DNA of 64,000 bases from NCBI RefSeq assembly GCF_910594005.1, contig NC_057835.1:49748001-49812000 (forward strand). The letters run 5' to 3'. Both the position numbers and the translations under genes were made by a program. This document shows, piece by piece, positions 1 through 10,022 of this stretch; positions within the stretch are counted from its first letter, which is position 1; each line of letters starts with the position of its first letter. The notes beneath the pieces are model-generated. The model was not told the DNA's origin and did not search any database. It saw nothing but the letters and a program-made list of their open reading frames with translations. This stretch comes from Cervus elaphus. Its lineage: Eukaryota > Chordata > Mammalia > Artiodactyla > Cervidae.

Positions 1-189
1 TCTCTCTACCATGGGAACCAATCCCTGTTCAGTCTTCTCAAATGTATAGAAAGGATCAAATATGCTGGTAGTTCTCAAGTACATTTGAAAACATTTAAAG
101 TCTATACACACAAGTGTGTGTAATTATTTTAGTCATTCTTGCCATTGCTATGTGTGGTAACAATGAGTTCATTCCCTTCATATTGGAGG

Positions 190-570
190 GTGTGAGTCAT
201 GGTAGAATAATGTAGCAGACTCGGGCTCCAGACAGAATGGAATTCAATTCTAGTTCTACCACTGACATCCTCTGAGACCTTGGAAATGTCATGAACCTCT
301 CAGAACCTTGATTTGAACATATATTGAGTGGGGATAATAAGTAGTAGTAAAAATCACTCAGTCGTGTCCTACTCTTTGCATCCCCGTGGACTGTAGCCCA
401 CCAGGCTCCTCTGTCCATGGAATTCTCCAGGCAAGAATACTCGAGTGGGTAGCCATTACCTTCTCCAGGGGATCTTCCTGACCCAGGGATTGAACCCAGG
501 TTTCCTGCATTGCAGGCAGATTCTTCTCTGCTGATCCACCAGGGAATAATAAAGTCCATAGTAATAGAGG
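190..570 (+). repeat. MIR SINE, split by a Bov-tA
   Basis: The stretch 211-340 follows the MIR order: a 'gactc..gg.tc.ag' start, 'tctgagaccttggaaatgtcatgaacctctcagaacc' type core (the MIR 'tgaccttgggcaagt...cctctc' block), then 'ggggataataa'. The tail is interrupted at 341 by a Bov-tA and resumes at about 546 with a duplicated 'ataataa'. It is an old, degraded tRNA-derived element with no coding capacity. Identity rests on recall of the MIR consensus, so divergence is not measured. Confidence 0.6.
341..545 (-). mobile_element. Bov-tA SINE, reverse strand
   Basis: Read on the minus strand it starts with the tRNA-like head (ccctggtgg-tcagcag-gaagaatctgcctgcaatgcagg) and the B-box-like ggttcaatccctggg, followed by the Bov-A body (cctggagaattccatggacagaggagcctgg...gtccacgg) and the gactgagtga end. 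The 7-bp 'ataataa' lies on both sides (334-340 and 546-552) as a likely target duplication. It sits inside a MIR, so it is younger. The open frame 197-655 on the minus strand is only this repeat being translated. Confidence 0.93.
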
Positions 571-1815
571 TTCCTAGAACAGCTGGGTTAGGGCTAAGGC
601 TCAGACATCCCAGAATATGAATCTGGGCAACACTGCCTCTGTTTTCTGTGTGCATCCTCTCTTTGCCTGAGACACAGAGAAAACTTGAATCCAGTCTATA
701 ACTAGGGGTTAAATATATGCAGTTATAATTCTCTGACTGGACTGGTATGGGTGGAAGTCAGATTCTAGAAAAAGAATATTGAACCCCTAGAGAGAAAAAT
801 CTTAGTGAGAAAGAGCTACTACAATTGACCACTAAAAACAGAAGGCTTTTCATTTCATCCTGAAATGAGATTCAGAGATAATAGGACCTATCTACATACA
901 TAATGTTTTTTTAAAATCAATAAAATGGCCTACCTAAAATAAGAAGAAGTAAAAAGGAAAGTAATTTATAATAAAATTCTTTGCACTTCATAAAGTAACA
1001 GCTGGGAGGTGATAACACTGGGATATTAAATGAAATAAGCAGAAGCTTGTACCTCTTTATAGAATCACACTGCTACAATCCAGCTGACCCACAAGTCTGT
1101 AATATTGGCAACTCACACTTCACAAGTGGTGTTGCCACTGATGATGTAATTTTCTGAGCTAAACAAATCCTAATGATGTTATGAAAAGACAAAATGTAAT
1201 GTTCTCTCAGTTTATATAGTGGAAGTATAACTTCTGCTGAATTCTTAGAAAATTCAATGTATATTAAAAGAATGCATTGTGCATTGTGCTGGCAAAAATA
1301 AGTTAGTTGCTAGGCTTGGAAAATGATAAATAGGCTTTCTTTATCTAATAAATATCCAGGTGGACTTTCAAAAGTTAGAAGGGTAAGGGACAATTCATTT
1401 GGGGCAAGAGTGTAACACATATCATAAAATTTCCAGTATTTCTGCCCAAACCACCAAGAGCTTCCATAGTCATTGTAACAACCAAAACAGTTCCATGAAT
1501 TTCAAAAACACTCTTTAGGGGGTGGTAACCTCCCCATAGAGAATTATTGTTCCATTGAGTCAGTACAGTCTGACCAAAATTTAAAACTATTGTAATCAAG
1601 TAACTTCATAATCTTCCCCTTCCTCTGGGCTTCCGTCTCATCCTAACAATCCCAGACCACTGTCCCTCTTTCTGTCTCTACTTTTATGTTAAATGATCTT
1701 CTTAGATTGTGCTCTGAACACATTGAGATCATATTTAGCAAGAATACTGTGCCTTTTCTCTGACTCATGCATCTTCCATGATCAGTGGGTACCAGGACCC
1801 AATTTATCAGTAATT
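571..1815. other. Unassigned single-copy-looking sequence
   Basis: AT-rich sequence with no repeat family I recognise and no coding signal. The small minus-strand frames at 1375-1599 and 1643-1825 have no recognisable domain and look like chance frames. Confidence 0.5.
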
Positions 1816-1817
1816 CT

Positions 1818-1965
1818 AGTCCCATTTCACAGAGAAGCCTGAGGAGATGAATGCAAATAATTCACCCAAGGTCATACCACAACCTGTTTGTAGGAATTGA
1901 CTAGACTGTGTATCTTTCAGGTCTGACCACTGAACCCCGGTTCCACCCACTTCCCTCATAGACCT
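1818..1965 (-). repeat. MIR SINE, reverse strand
   Basis: Forward sequence reads 'cccatttcacagagaagcctgagg', 'ttcacccaaggtcatacc' and 'ctgaaccccggtt', which is the reverse complement of the MIR 3' half (cctcagtttcctcatctg...tgaccttgggcaagt...gaacccgg). It is old and degraded. Confidence 0.55.
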
Positions 1966-1999
1966 GTGACTTCATTAGCCCTTTAAGAAGGAGTGGGTA

Positions 2000-2181
2000 G
2001 GGACTTCCCTGGTGGTCCATTGGTTACAACTTTGCCTTCCAATATAGGGGCCACAGGTTCAATCCCTGGTTGGGGACCTAAGGTCCCACATGCCTAGGGG
2101 CCAAGAGAAATAAAACATAAAACAGAAACAATATTGTAACATATTAAATAAGTAAAGACTTAAAAAAACAAAAAAGAGAGA
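2000..2181 (+). mobile_element. CHR-type tRNA-derived SINE
   Basis: The head 'gggacttccctggtggtcc' plus 'attggttacaa', the B-box-like 'aggttcaatccctgg' and 'ggacctaaggtcccacatgcc' is the CHR pattern found in cetaceans, hippos and ruminants. An A-rich tail runs to about 2181. Short direct repeats 'gagtggg' (1991-1997 and 2182-2188) flank it. The body is short compared with the copies at 59208 and 60982. Confidence 0.82.
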
Positions 2182-2189
2182 GAGTGGGC

Positions 2190-3215
2190 CAGCAGGTAAA
2201 ACCACAGTTGCTGTTTGGCTCTTTGTCAGCTTGTCTGGTGAGAAATCAGTGATGGAGGAGGAGACTCCCCAAATGAGTTCCATTCATCCAAACTCTTGCC
2301 CTCCATCGTTTGCGTGATTAATTGCACCCTAGCTCTTAGAGAACTGCTGGCCACCACCAAGGCTGCAACTTCAGTGAGTGCAGATCCATCACGGAACCTG
2401 CTTAAGAGGAGGAGCGGATGATGAACACATCCAAATATGCTGAAGCAGGGTCAAACCGCAGACTCATTCAGCCCGGCAACAAGCAGTGTACCAGGTTTCC
2501 CGTCGCCCTCCTTTGCAGAGATGTGGCCGGGAGTGTAATAAAAAGTAATGATGTGGAAGAAAGCATGCTGTTGCCTTCCAAGGGTCAAGTCAGTACAATT
2601 TGTGCAAGGTCCTGACATTTTTACTCTTTTCCAGTAGAGAAATACTGAGCTGGAAAAAAATGCAGTGCCCAAGGGAAAAAAAAGAGACACAAGCCAGGGT
2701 CACTTCACACAGTTTAAAATAGATCCCGTATGAAGCATCCCAATATATCATGAAGATTGCTTTACAGAGCAGGAAGGGAAGCTTGGGGGGACTGCCACCC
2801 AGCACCGCCTCCGTGAGTGACGATGGACTCACTCTTCTTAATCACCGTGGGCCATTCTGGAAAAGCCATTTTCTAATGGGGCAGCTGCGTTCTTACTAAT
2901 TCTGACAAAGAGACCTATCATTTCATGAAGTGAGTCAAAGGATTTATTCAGTGTTTTCAGAAGGAGAAGGGCACAGTGCCCACTTGGAAACACACATCAT
3001 ACAGCAGGTAAAGAAGATAGCAATTTGTAAAAGCATTTTCAAATCCCCCAAACAACTGATGTATTCCTGGGGGCTCTAAAATGATAAGTGGAAGTTTGCA
3101 GCCTCCAAATTGCAATGGCTGTAGCTGTGACCTCCTTGGAGAGAAAAGGGGTCTTTTAAAGGCTTCACTGGAGACTTTATTCCGGTATTATTATCCCCCA
3201 GATGGTAACTTAGCT
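2190..3215. other. Repeat-poor block, candidate conserved non-coding sequence
   Basis: No interspersed repeat is recognisable. It contains a homeodomain-like core 'gcgtgattaattgc' near 2310 and moderately GC-rich, non-decayed-looking sequence from 2190 to about 2880. The frames 2418-2615 (+), 2451-2690 (-) and 2590-2832 (-) overlap each other and carry no recognisable domain. Conservation is an inference; it cannot be judged from one genome. Confidence 0.25.
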
Positions 3216-3218
3216 TTT

Positions 3219-3262
3219 AAGAGCCAATGTGAAAAAAAGAGAAAAAAAAAAGAGCCAATGTG
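3219..3262. repeat. A-rich run between 13-bp direct repeats
   Basis: The 13-mer 'aagagccaatgtg' occurs at 3219-3231 and again exactly at 3250-3262, with 18 bases of almost pure A (two G) between. This looks like a target-site duplication around a tail-only retroposed insertion, or a local duplication. It directly abuts the Bov-tA that begins at 3263. Confidence 0.7.
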
Positions 3263-3489
3263 TGCCTGCGTGCATACATGCAAAGTCACTTCAGTCGTGT
3301 CCGACTCTTGTGACCCTATGGACTGTAGCTCTCCAGGCTCCTCTAATCATGGGGTTCTCCAGACAAGAATACTGGAGTGGGTTGCTGTGCCCTCCTCAGG
3401 GTATCTTCCTGACACAGGGATGGAACCCACGTCTTCGTGTGTCCTGCATTGCAGGCAGATTCTTTACTGCAGAGCTACTGGGGAAGCCC
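3263..3489 (-). mobile_element. Bov-tA SINE, reverse strand
   Basis: Forward sequence begins with the reversed 3' end (gcaaagtcacttcagtcgtg) and finishes with the reversed head (gcattgcaggcagattcttt...ggggaagccc). It appears full length. The two plus-strand frames at 3081-3503 and 3229-3513 are repeat translations. Confidence 0.94.
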
Positions 3490-4687
3490 TTAATCTTAGT
3501 TAACCCACCCTAAAATCCTGTGAAACTATCTAATATGATGCTAATCAGTAAAAATCTCCAGTCTTTTAAATTAAGATGTATGTTTCTATTAATAAAAGCC
3601 CCTTTCTAAAATTTCCAGTAAGGTCCATGGATGGGGATTTAACTATCTCCATGAAGGCAGCACATTAGGATCAAGATTTATTAATCTTTTTGCTATTCTT
3701 ATGTTCCACCTGTAAAAGAAATGGAGCTGGGATTGTTTTCTAATCCAATAGGGAATGTTGCAAGGGTAATGATCTTAGAATAACACAGTCTTATTCTTAG
3801 CAATGAACATTGTGTTTTTAGGGGAAGACTTATTGCATTCATTCATTCAGCAGATCCTGGTTGTGTACCCGTGCCAGACACTTTGCCAGGTAGCGGGGAC
3901 AGAACGGTCAGCATGTTTGCCCAAATACCTACAAGCTGTTGAGCCATCCTACTAAACCAGACAGAAAAAGAAAATTAGGAAGAATAAGGTCAGACGGTTT
4001 TAAAGACACTGAAAATAATCACAATCAGCAGGATCTAGTGATTAATGAGGCAATTCCGCAGAAAGATGGGAAACATAAAATGGTAGCACCACAGGTACAT
4101 CAAGATGCATTTTTGAACAATTACGGCAATTAAAGCACCTGAAATAAAAGTTTAAGGATATGGAAGGAGAGCGTGAGACAATATCTTGATGCTTTCCTAG
4201 TCTTCACTCCTCCTCCCCCAACACCCCTTCCCGCCCCCGACCCAGCCATCTGATTCTTGTTCCAATAATTATCCATTTACTAGCCTCCTGAGAGCAAATC
4301 TGATGAACACATTCAATCAATTCTTTCCATTCTGGTCAGTCACACTGAACACATGCAGTATGACCGCCCTTGGGAAAGAACAATCTACCAAGGTCAAATG
4401 AGCCTGAAAGATCTGCGGCCTGCAGAGCCATTCTCAGATCCAGATCCTTTTGACTTCTTAATCGTAAAGATAGAGAGGGACCATCTGCAGTACTTTCCAA
4501 GGTCATCCTCCTTGCTGGGCTTGGGAGTTGATGTCAATCACCATGAAACTGTGCCAACTCAGACTCCTCAGAAGGGCTCTCAGATTCCGAACCTCCTGGA
4601 CCACATGGGACCCCAAAGCATCTTTGTAAATATTATTTACATCTTATTCCCTCTGTTTAGGGAGGGATTGGGGAATAGAGCTTCAGC
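3490..4687. other. Mostly unassigned sequence with a short L2 end
   Basis: Single-copy-looking AT-rich DNA. At 3835-3910 'attcattcattcagcagatcc...ccagacactttgccaggtagcggggacag' resembles the reverse complement of the L2 3' terminus (cctgg-cac...gctgaatgaatgaat). The frame 4353-4946 runs from unique sequence into the next Bov-tA and has no domain. Confidence 0.45.
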
Positions 4688-4899
4688 GACTTCCCTGGTG
4701 GCTCAGACGGTAAAAGCGTCTGCCTACAATGTGGAAGATCCCTGGGTTGGGAAGATCCCCTGGAGAAGGAAATGGCAACCCACTCCAGTATTCTTGCCTG
4801 GAAAATCCCATGGATGGAGGAGCCTGGCAGGCGGCAGTCCATGGGGTCGCAAAGTGTCGGACACAACTGAGCGACTTTACTTTCTTTCATTTTCACTTT
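4688..4899 (+). mobile_element. Bov-tA SINE
   Basis: Complete order of head (acttccctggtggctcagacggtaaa), 'gggaagatcccctggagaagg', 'cactccagtattcttgcctgg', 'atggatggaggagcctgg', 'gtccatggggtcgcaaag' and 'cacaactgagcgactt'. Several CpG sites remain and the sequence is close to the young consensus, suggesting recent insertion. The tail is a T/C-rich 'actttctttcattttcacttt'. Confidence 0.95.
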
Positions 4900-4937
4900 G
4901 GACCAAATCCAGGACCTGTCACTTAACAGCCTTCTGG

Positions 4938-5075
4938 TCTAAGTAACCTGGGTAAGCAGGTTACTTCACTAGCTGAGCCTTGCTCTCCTCATCTATAGAG
5001 CAGAGCAAACTCAGCTACACTCAACAGGTCATTGTGAAGATTAAATATGGCAATACTTGGGAAGATACTTTCACA
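4938..5075 (+). repeat. MIR SINE fragment
   Basis: Pattern 'ggtaagcaggttacttcact...gagcc..gctctcctcatctatagagc' then 'attgtgaagattaaatatgg' matches the MIR core and 3' part (ttacttaacctct...tttcctcatctgt...gttgtgaggattaaatg). Confidence 0.6.
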
Positions 5076-5760
5076 GACCTTGGCGTCTAATTTTCCAGAC
5101 ATACTTAAAGTACCCATCCCCCCACATCCCTCCCACAAAGGGAAACTGGGTCCCTGTATTCTCTGCAGTTTCGCTGTATAACGTCTGTGTTGATGCTTGG
5201 GATGCCACCTTCCACTCGTCCACAGTGATTGGACCAAAGTAGTCATCTGACCCCAAAGCAGACAACGCATAGGCTAGTCAGCAGCCATAGCCCGTTGGCA
5301 CAATTCAAAAAGAAGCATACAAATTAGTGAGTCGGGCTGATCAAATTCTTCTCTCTGGATTTTTAGATTTGGAAAAAGAGGAGGATGAAATAATTAACAA
5401 TGAAGGAGAAGGTTTAAAAAAGAGGGCTGTTTTGGTGGTATGACATGACAAAATCATGGATAGGCATACTTTATGAACAAGCAGAAAATTGAGACTGGAG
5501 ACTAAGAAAGGCGTCTATAGAAAGAGAACAAAGCAGACCTGCAGAAAAAGAGAATGAAAAACGGACGCAACTTTCTCTCAGTTCCTGAGCTTTCTGTTCT
5601 GATTCCATTTCCAGTCTATGGGAATCCTCAGGACAGCTTCGTTTTTTATTGAGATAACTTGGGTGGAACAAACAAGGTCTGATTAGGCACTCAGTAAGTG
5701 TTACTTCCCTTGTCTTATTTACTTATCTGGTTGCTTGTCTCGTCACTTATTCATGCATCC
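5076..5760. other. Unassigned sequence
   Basis: No recognised repeat. Small frames on both strands (4989-5270, 5057-5242, 5071-5265, 5471-5671) overlap one another and show no domain or initiation context worth trusting. Confidence 0.45.
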
Positions 5761-5964
5761 TTCCCTGGTGACTCAGACAGTAAAGAATCCACAGTATAAG
5801 AGACCTGGGTTCAATCCCTGGGTTGGGAAGATCCCCTGGAGAAGAGAATAGCTACTCACACCAATATTCTTGCCTGGAGAATTCCATGGACAGAGGAGCC
5901 TGGCAGGCCTACAGTTCATAGGGTCACAAAGAGTCAGACACGACTGAGTGACTAACGCTTTCAT
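5761..5964 (+). mobile_element. Bov-tA SINE
   Basis: 'ttccctggtgactcagacagtaaag', 'ctgggttcaatccctgggttgg', 'tattcttgcctggagaattcc' and 'acacgactgagtgactaac' are in the expected order. Part of the tRNA-like head is replaced by 'ccacagtataagag'. Just downstream, about 5970-6015, is a short L2-like 'ccacctactatgttccagg'. Confidence 0.93.
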
Positions 5965-6961
5965 TAAATTATGTATTAAATAATTCTTGACCACCTACTA
6001 TGTTCCAGGTATATCATGTCTTCCATATTTATTCTGAGGGTTTAACTTGTAACCTTCCCAAATGCTATTTTTGCATTTATCTGGGCATAGGAGAGAAAGA
6101 CAAGATATACGAGTGACTGTCATGGTAAGGGAGATATTTAGAGAATTAGTGGAAGGCGCATTAGATTGTCCCCGGCCGGGGGCGAGGGACACCCTCTCTA
6201 ATTCTGAGCAGCTGAGCCCAGCGAGCTTCCACATCAGCCCCAGAGCCCAGAGTAAATGACCAGGATAAGGTCTAAAACTACTCTTTCTTCTTTGTCTCTC
6301 CCAACATGCCCAGCCTCAGAGAGGGACCTTTACAACATCTTCCTCTCATCCTGTCCTCCATGGCTCATAAAACATCTCTTTTCTCCTGCTCGTTCCTCAG
6401 ACTTCCTCATGTACCATCATCTGTCACAGGGATGTTGACAGCTCGGAATAAACCTGCTTTAATTCTCTGGGTTAGTTTCCTCTGGGTTTAAAAAAGAAAG
6501 GGGAAAAAATGGGAGAAAATCTTCTCGGTCTCTCTTAAAGAGAGGTAAAGACCCAGAGGCACAAAGAGACAGTGTCAGAGATCTTGGGGTAACTGGCTGG
6601 CCTGAAGAGGTCTACCAGCTCAGGTTCACATTAGTGTCCACATGTTAGACAGATGGCTGTCCTCGTGAATGGTGATTAGTTTCACACTCTGCATTGGCCA
6701 CGCATTAGAAGAACTGCCGCTGACAGCAGAATAGATGTCGTGGTCCGCCCCTGCAGAGGCCTGGGGTCCACACATCTCGGTCAGACACTCCAACCTAGTT
6801 CTTCAAAGATGCCGCTGGGAGTAGGTGGCCTGTTCTCAGCATCTCCCGAGCCTGACAGATCCAGCCTGTGTAGCCACAGCAAGGCTGCACGAGCTGCCAG
6901 AACTTCAAACCTTTTCGCTTTGGCCTGAAACGGATTATTAACAGGCTGGCTGAGTTTGTCA

Positions 6962-6992
6962 TTGCCAAGTAACTAGAAACCTGACTTGGCAA
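6962..6992. promoter_or_regulatory. 9-bp inverted repeat with NFI-like half-sites
   Basis: 'ttgccaagt' (6962-6970) and its exact reverse complement 'acttggcaa' (6984-6992) are separated by 13 bases. TTGGCA is the nuclear factor I half-site, but the classic palindrome has a 5-base spacer, so full-site binding is doubtful. A TCF/LEF-like 'ctttgattaat' follows at about 7003. Seen directly; binding is inference. Confidence 0.25.
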
Positions 6993-7484
6993 CAGGGGCC
7001 TCTTTGATTAATACCAAACAGGCAGTCAGTGAATCATTCGATTAAATAGAGCTAATTTGGTGGATAGGTGAAAATCTCTCAAAGATAGGATGGGACAATA
7101 AAAGGAGAGCTTGGTGGGGAGAGGGAAGGGAAATATGCTTTCAGGATTTTATCGATAGAGCATTTCAGCTTTCCTGAATTCAGGCCATGAAGAGCACCCT
7201 CAGGAGATCCCTTCAGGCAAAACACGAGACCCTTCCTAAGAGGGAACAGAGTGAAGTTAATGGCCTGAACCACCCCCCTCCAGCATGCTTTAGAAGGTCA
7301 AATTGTGGCTTCATCAAGCAAGCCCGGGCTGGCTTCCAATCACGCTGCTGAAAGAACGAAATTCTGCTTTTTCAAGACAAAAGAAGAGGATGAAGAAGGG
7401 AATATTGTCAGCGGGGAGTTTAACTCCTGGCAGGCCACGAAGTGTTAAATCCCCTGCTGGATTCTCTGCCTTGTGTTTGTTTAA

Positions 7485-7660
7485 TGCGTCTTGCTGACGG
7501 AGCCATAAGGAGCGCAAGGAGAGACGGCAGGCGGTTCCCAGCGGCGCTGAGGGGCAGCGAGCCTTTCCACCACGAGATGGCAGCACGAGCCTGCATTTGA
7601 AGCGAAGGCCGTGCCCGAGGGCGGCAACCCGCACCCCCCGCCACCGCCACCCCGGAGGTT
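7485..7660. promoter_or_regulatory. Small CpG-dense, GC-rich patch
   Basis: I count 18 CpG dinucleotides in about 176 bases, roughly one per ten bases, whereas the surrounding sequence is AT-rich and nearly CpG-free. It ends in a proline-codon-like 'ccccccgccaccgccaccc' run. It is not part of a SINE. It is below usual CpG-island length, so it may be an orphan CpG patch, an enhancer or the promoter of a non-coding transcript. No TATA box or clear gene start is visible beside it. Confidence 0.35.
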
Positions 7661-8835
7661 TTTATTCCCCTGAATTTTAACCAATTGCATTACATCTTTT
7701 GTCTCCAGAAGGACAGAAATAGGTTTCATTCCTTCCCTCTAAATGATTTTAAGTTTCCTTTTGTTCAAGCTCTGCTCAAAAGAGAGAGCCCTATTTCAAG
7801 GGTTTACCTGCTTGAGACTTCTATTAAGTGGGCCAAATGATTATACCCCAAAGACAAACATGTTCTCGGAAAGGCACTCCCGTATTGTCAGGAGCAACGC
7901 TAGTGCTGTGTTAACCCGCCGACAGGCCACCGGGGAGCCGTCATCTTCCCCCAGGGAGGTCTTAGCCTTCTCTCCAAACCCAATTGTTTGTTTATGGAAC
8001 AAGAATCACCTGCTGTTACCTTCCTCTCAGGACTAGTTGGCATATTTTAAAAGGTGATGAATTTGCCCTTTGGCTTCAAGTTTCTTTGACTAGATTTTCC
8101 ATTGCCTTTTCTTTTTTTTCCCCAAGTAATAGCATCACTTAATGAAGATACATAGCCTCAAATGTGTATTAGCTCTTTGTTCAATAAATAAGCAATATTA
8201 CTGTTTTCATGGTCTCCTTCCATACTGATTCCCTGTTGCTTGTAACAGCAGCCCCCAAAACACAGAAGAATCCTCAGAGGTAGCTCGCTCTGACTTCCAG
8301 AACTTTGCATGTGCCGCTGCACTCTGCTGAAAGCGCTCCCGCCCCCTCTTCACTTGGCTGATGTCACCACCTTCTCCAGCTCTCAACCTAAGCGTCACGT
8401 CCTCTGCCAGGCATGTCAGTTGTCAAGGCCAAGTCCAGATGAGATGGCCTTCGCGTGACTCTGGTAACAGCCTGAACTTTCATCCTCTCAGCGCTTCTCA
8501 CATTATGGAGTAACCTTAGGTTGATGAACAACCTCAGGTTGGTGAAGCAGTGGTGTATCTCCCTTCCCTCGTCGAAGAATTAAAGCTCAACAGAGGCATT
8601 TCCACCTGGCTTAACTTGCCCGACAGCCCATAGCATGAAGGTGCTTAATCAGTAGTTGTTGAATTAAAGAAAAAAAAAAAACTGTAGAATTAAAAGCATA
8701 CTAAAATTTGTGAACTTACTTTTATCATTTGAAGAAATATTTTACTCTGGTAACCTATCTGCAGCCCATGTGCTTATTCTCTTACCTCCTAATGTTTTTT
8801 ATTCTGTTGTGTAATTTTCAGTACACACGCAATGT

Positions 8836-8857
8836 GAGGCAAAGCCTACTTTGCCTC
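8836..8857. other. Short perfect hairpin
   Basis: 'gaggcaaag' (8836-8844), loop 'ccta', then the exact reverse complement 'ctttgcctc' (8849-8857). A 9-bp stem this perfect could be a dimeric factor site or chance. It lies inside the repeat-poor block and is followed by 'taattacaagc'. Confidence 0.4.
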
Positions 8858-9140
8858 TAATTACAAGCTCTAGAAGAATCTGCTGTGACCTTTAGCCCGC
8901 TGCAGTGAATTAAGATCACTTGTGTTCTGCTGCTTGTTTTAAAAGATCCAGTCTCCTTTCCCCTTGAAGTCTGCCTAGTCATGGCGTCAGCTAACCTTGC
9001 TGGTTTGAAACTTCAGGCAGAGTTGTCAGGCTATTTGAAAAGCAGTAGACTTTTAAAATTCATAATAATAAGGGGCCAGCTCCCAATTTTGAGTGTTTAA
9101 GAAGTCTCAGCATATGTAATTGTTTACTCTGTTTTGCCAG

Positions 9141-9505
9141 CATGGAGGGATCTACCATTTGCCTTCCTGAAATGACTGGCTTGAAGAAGAACTGCAAGGA
9201 ATGCTTGTATCTACATGAAGCTCAGAGCACTGGGCTCCGGGCCCTGCAGGTCGCCATGTGGTGGATTACCCCGACCTGGATCCTGAGGACGTGGAAGCTA
9301 TGCAGAAAACTCACCAAGGGCTTTGGTGCATCTGAAAGGACACATGGGAGACAAGGAGATGAAGGGGGCTGTGATAATGAAGGATACAGATACTGTCTAC
9401 AAGGTTCAGTTTGGCAGAGAGCATGCTGATGTGCAATGGAGGAGTCTTGGTTCTGTTTGTGGCTTCAATTCATGGTGTTTGTGAGCTTCACGCTTCAGCT
9501 GCCTG
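9141..9505 (+). pseudogene. Exon-like segment or unrecognised processed pseudogene
   Basis: The left edge is a good splice acceptor (pyrimidine-rich 'ttactctgttttgccag') and the right edge a consensus donor ('gcctg|gtgagt' at about 9505). Inside, two protein-like stretches lie in different frames: one encoding VDYPDLDPEDVEAMQKTH (about 9263-9315) and one, one frameshift later, encoding GHMGDKEMKGAVIMKDTDTV (from about 9338) and continuing to a stop near 9481. The overlapping 95-residue frame 9142-9429 is a third frame. I do not recognise the family. Options: a decayed retrocopy with a frameshift near 9325, a non-coding RNA exon, or chance. No poly(A) tail is seen, which argues against a fresh retrocopy. 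Confidence 0.35.
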
Positions 9506-9859
9506 GTGAGTGACTGATGAACTAAAGGCTGGTTTTTTTCATTGTTTGTTGTTTTCTTATTGGAACTTTAAGCTACTTGCTGGTCTGAGTAGTGAATACC
9601 CCCTTGTCTGAAAGAATACAGCATGGTGCTACCCGCAGTCTTCTATTGGGTTTGAGTTGCAGCGCAATTTCAAAAGTAGTGGGGTTGTCATGGCACCCCC
9701 AGGAATAGGAGACCAGTCTCCTTGTTTTTGGATGCAAATTAGTCTTAAGAGAGCATGGAGCCAGGAAGAAAAAAGATCATTTTGCTAGTTCGTGTGTATT
9801 ACAAGGTGTTGTGGTTTCCAGTTTAAAAATAGGGAGAATTCTGAGGCATTTGAGAATCA
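9506..9859. other. Unassigned sequence
   Basis: Continues the repeat-poor block after the exon-like segment; nothing recognised. Confidence 0.45.
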
Positions 9860-10018
9860 GTGTGGTGTGATGGGAATGGTTGAACCATGAGACAGGGGCC
9901 TATGTGTGAATATTTCTCTGCTAACTTTGTGAGTCCTTGGGCAAAGCATTTACGGTTTCAGTTTCCTTATCAGAAGAACAGATAATTATGTCTAGTTTAG
10001 AAAATATCGTAGGATTTT
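9860..10018 (+). repeat. MIR SINE
   Basis: 'gtgatgggaatggttgaacca', 'ttctctgctaactttgtgag', 'ccttgggcaaagcattta' and 'tcagtttccttatcag' follow the MIR order from body to 3' end. Confidence 0.58.
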
Positions 10019-10022
10019 AAAA

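Larger units (their letters stand above)
5965..9140. other. Long repeat-poor block
   Basis: Over about 3.2 kb (about 3.9 kb counting to the MIR at 9860) I recognise no SINE, LINE or DNA transposon apart from a few L2-like bases at the left edge. In a window where a Bov-tA falls on average every 2.8 kb plus many other repeats, this is unusual. The block contains a CpG-dense patch, inverted repeats and TAAT/ATTA-rich segments (for example 7000-7060 and 8700-9060). No domain is seen in any of its small frames, including the 106-residue minus-strand frame at 7314-7634. Confidence 0.5.

Noticed and set aside
197..655. 152-residue minus-strand open frame
   Set aside because: Its middle is a translated Bov-tA and the rest is MIR; the same peptide motif (GSIPGSGRSPGEGNGYPLEYS) recurs wherever Bov-tA is open.
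4353..4946. 197-residue plus-strand open frame
   Set aside because: The second half is the Bov-tA at 4688 and the first half shows no domain or codon pattern.
7314..7634. 106-residue minus-strand frame across the CpG-dense patch
   Set aside because: Open mainly because the patch is GC-rich; three overlapping frames are equally open and none shows a recognised domain.
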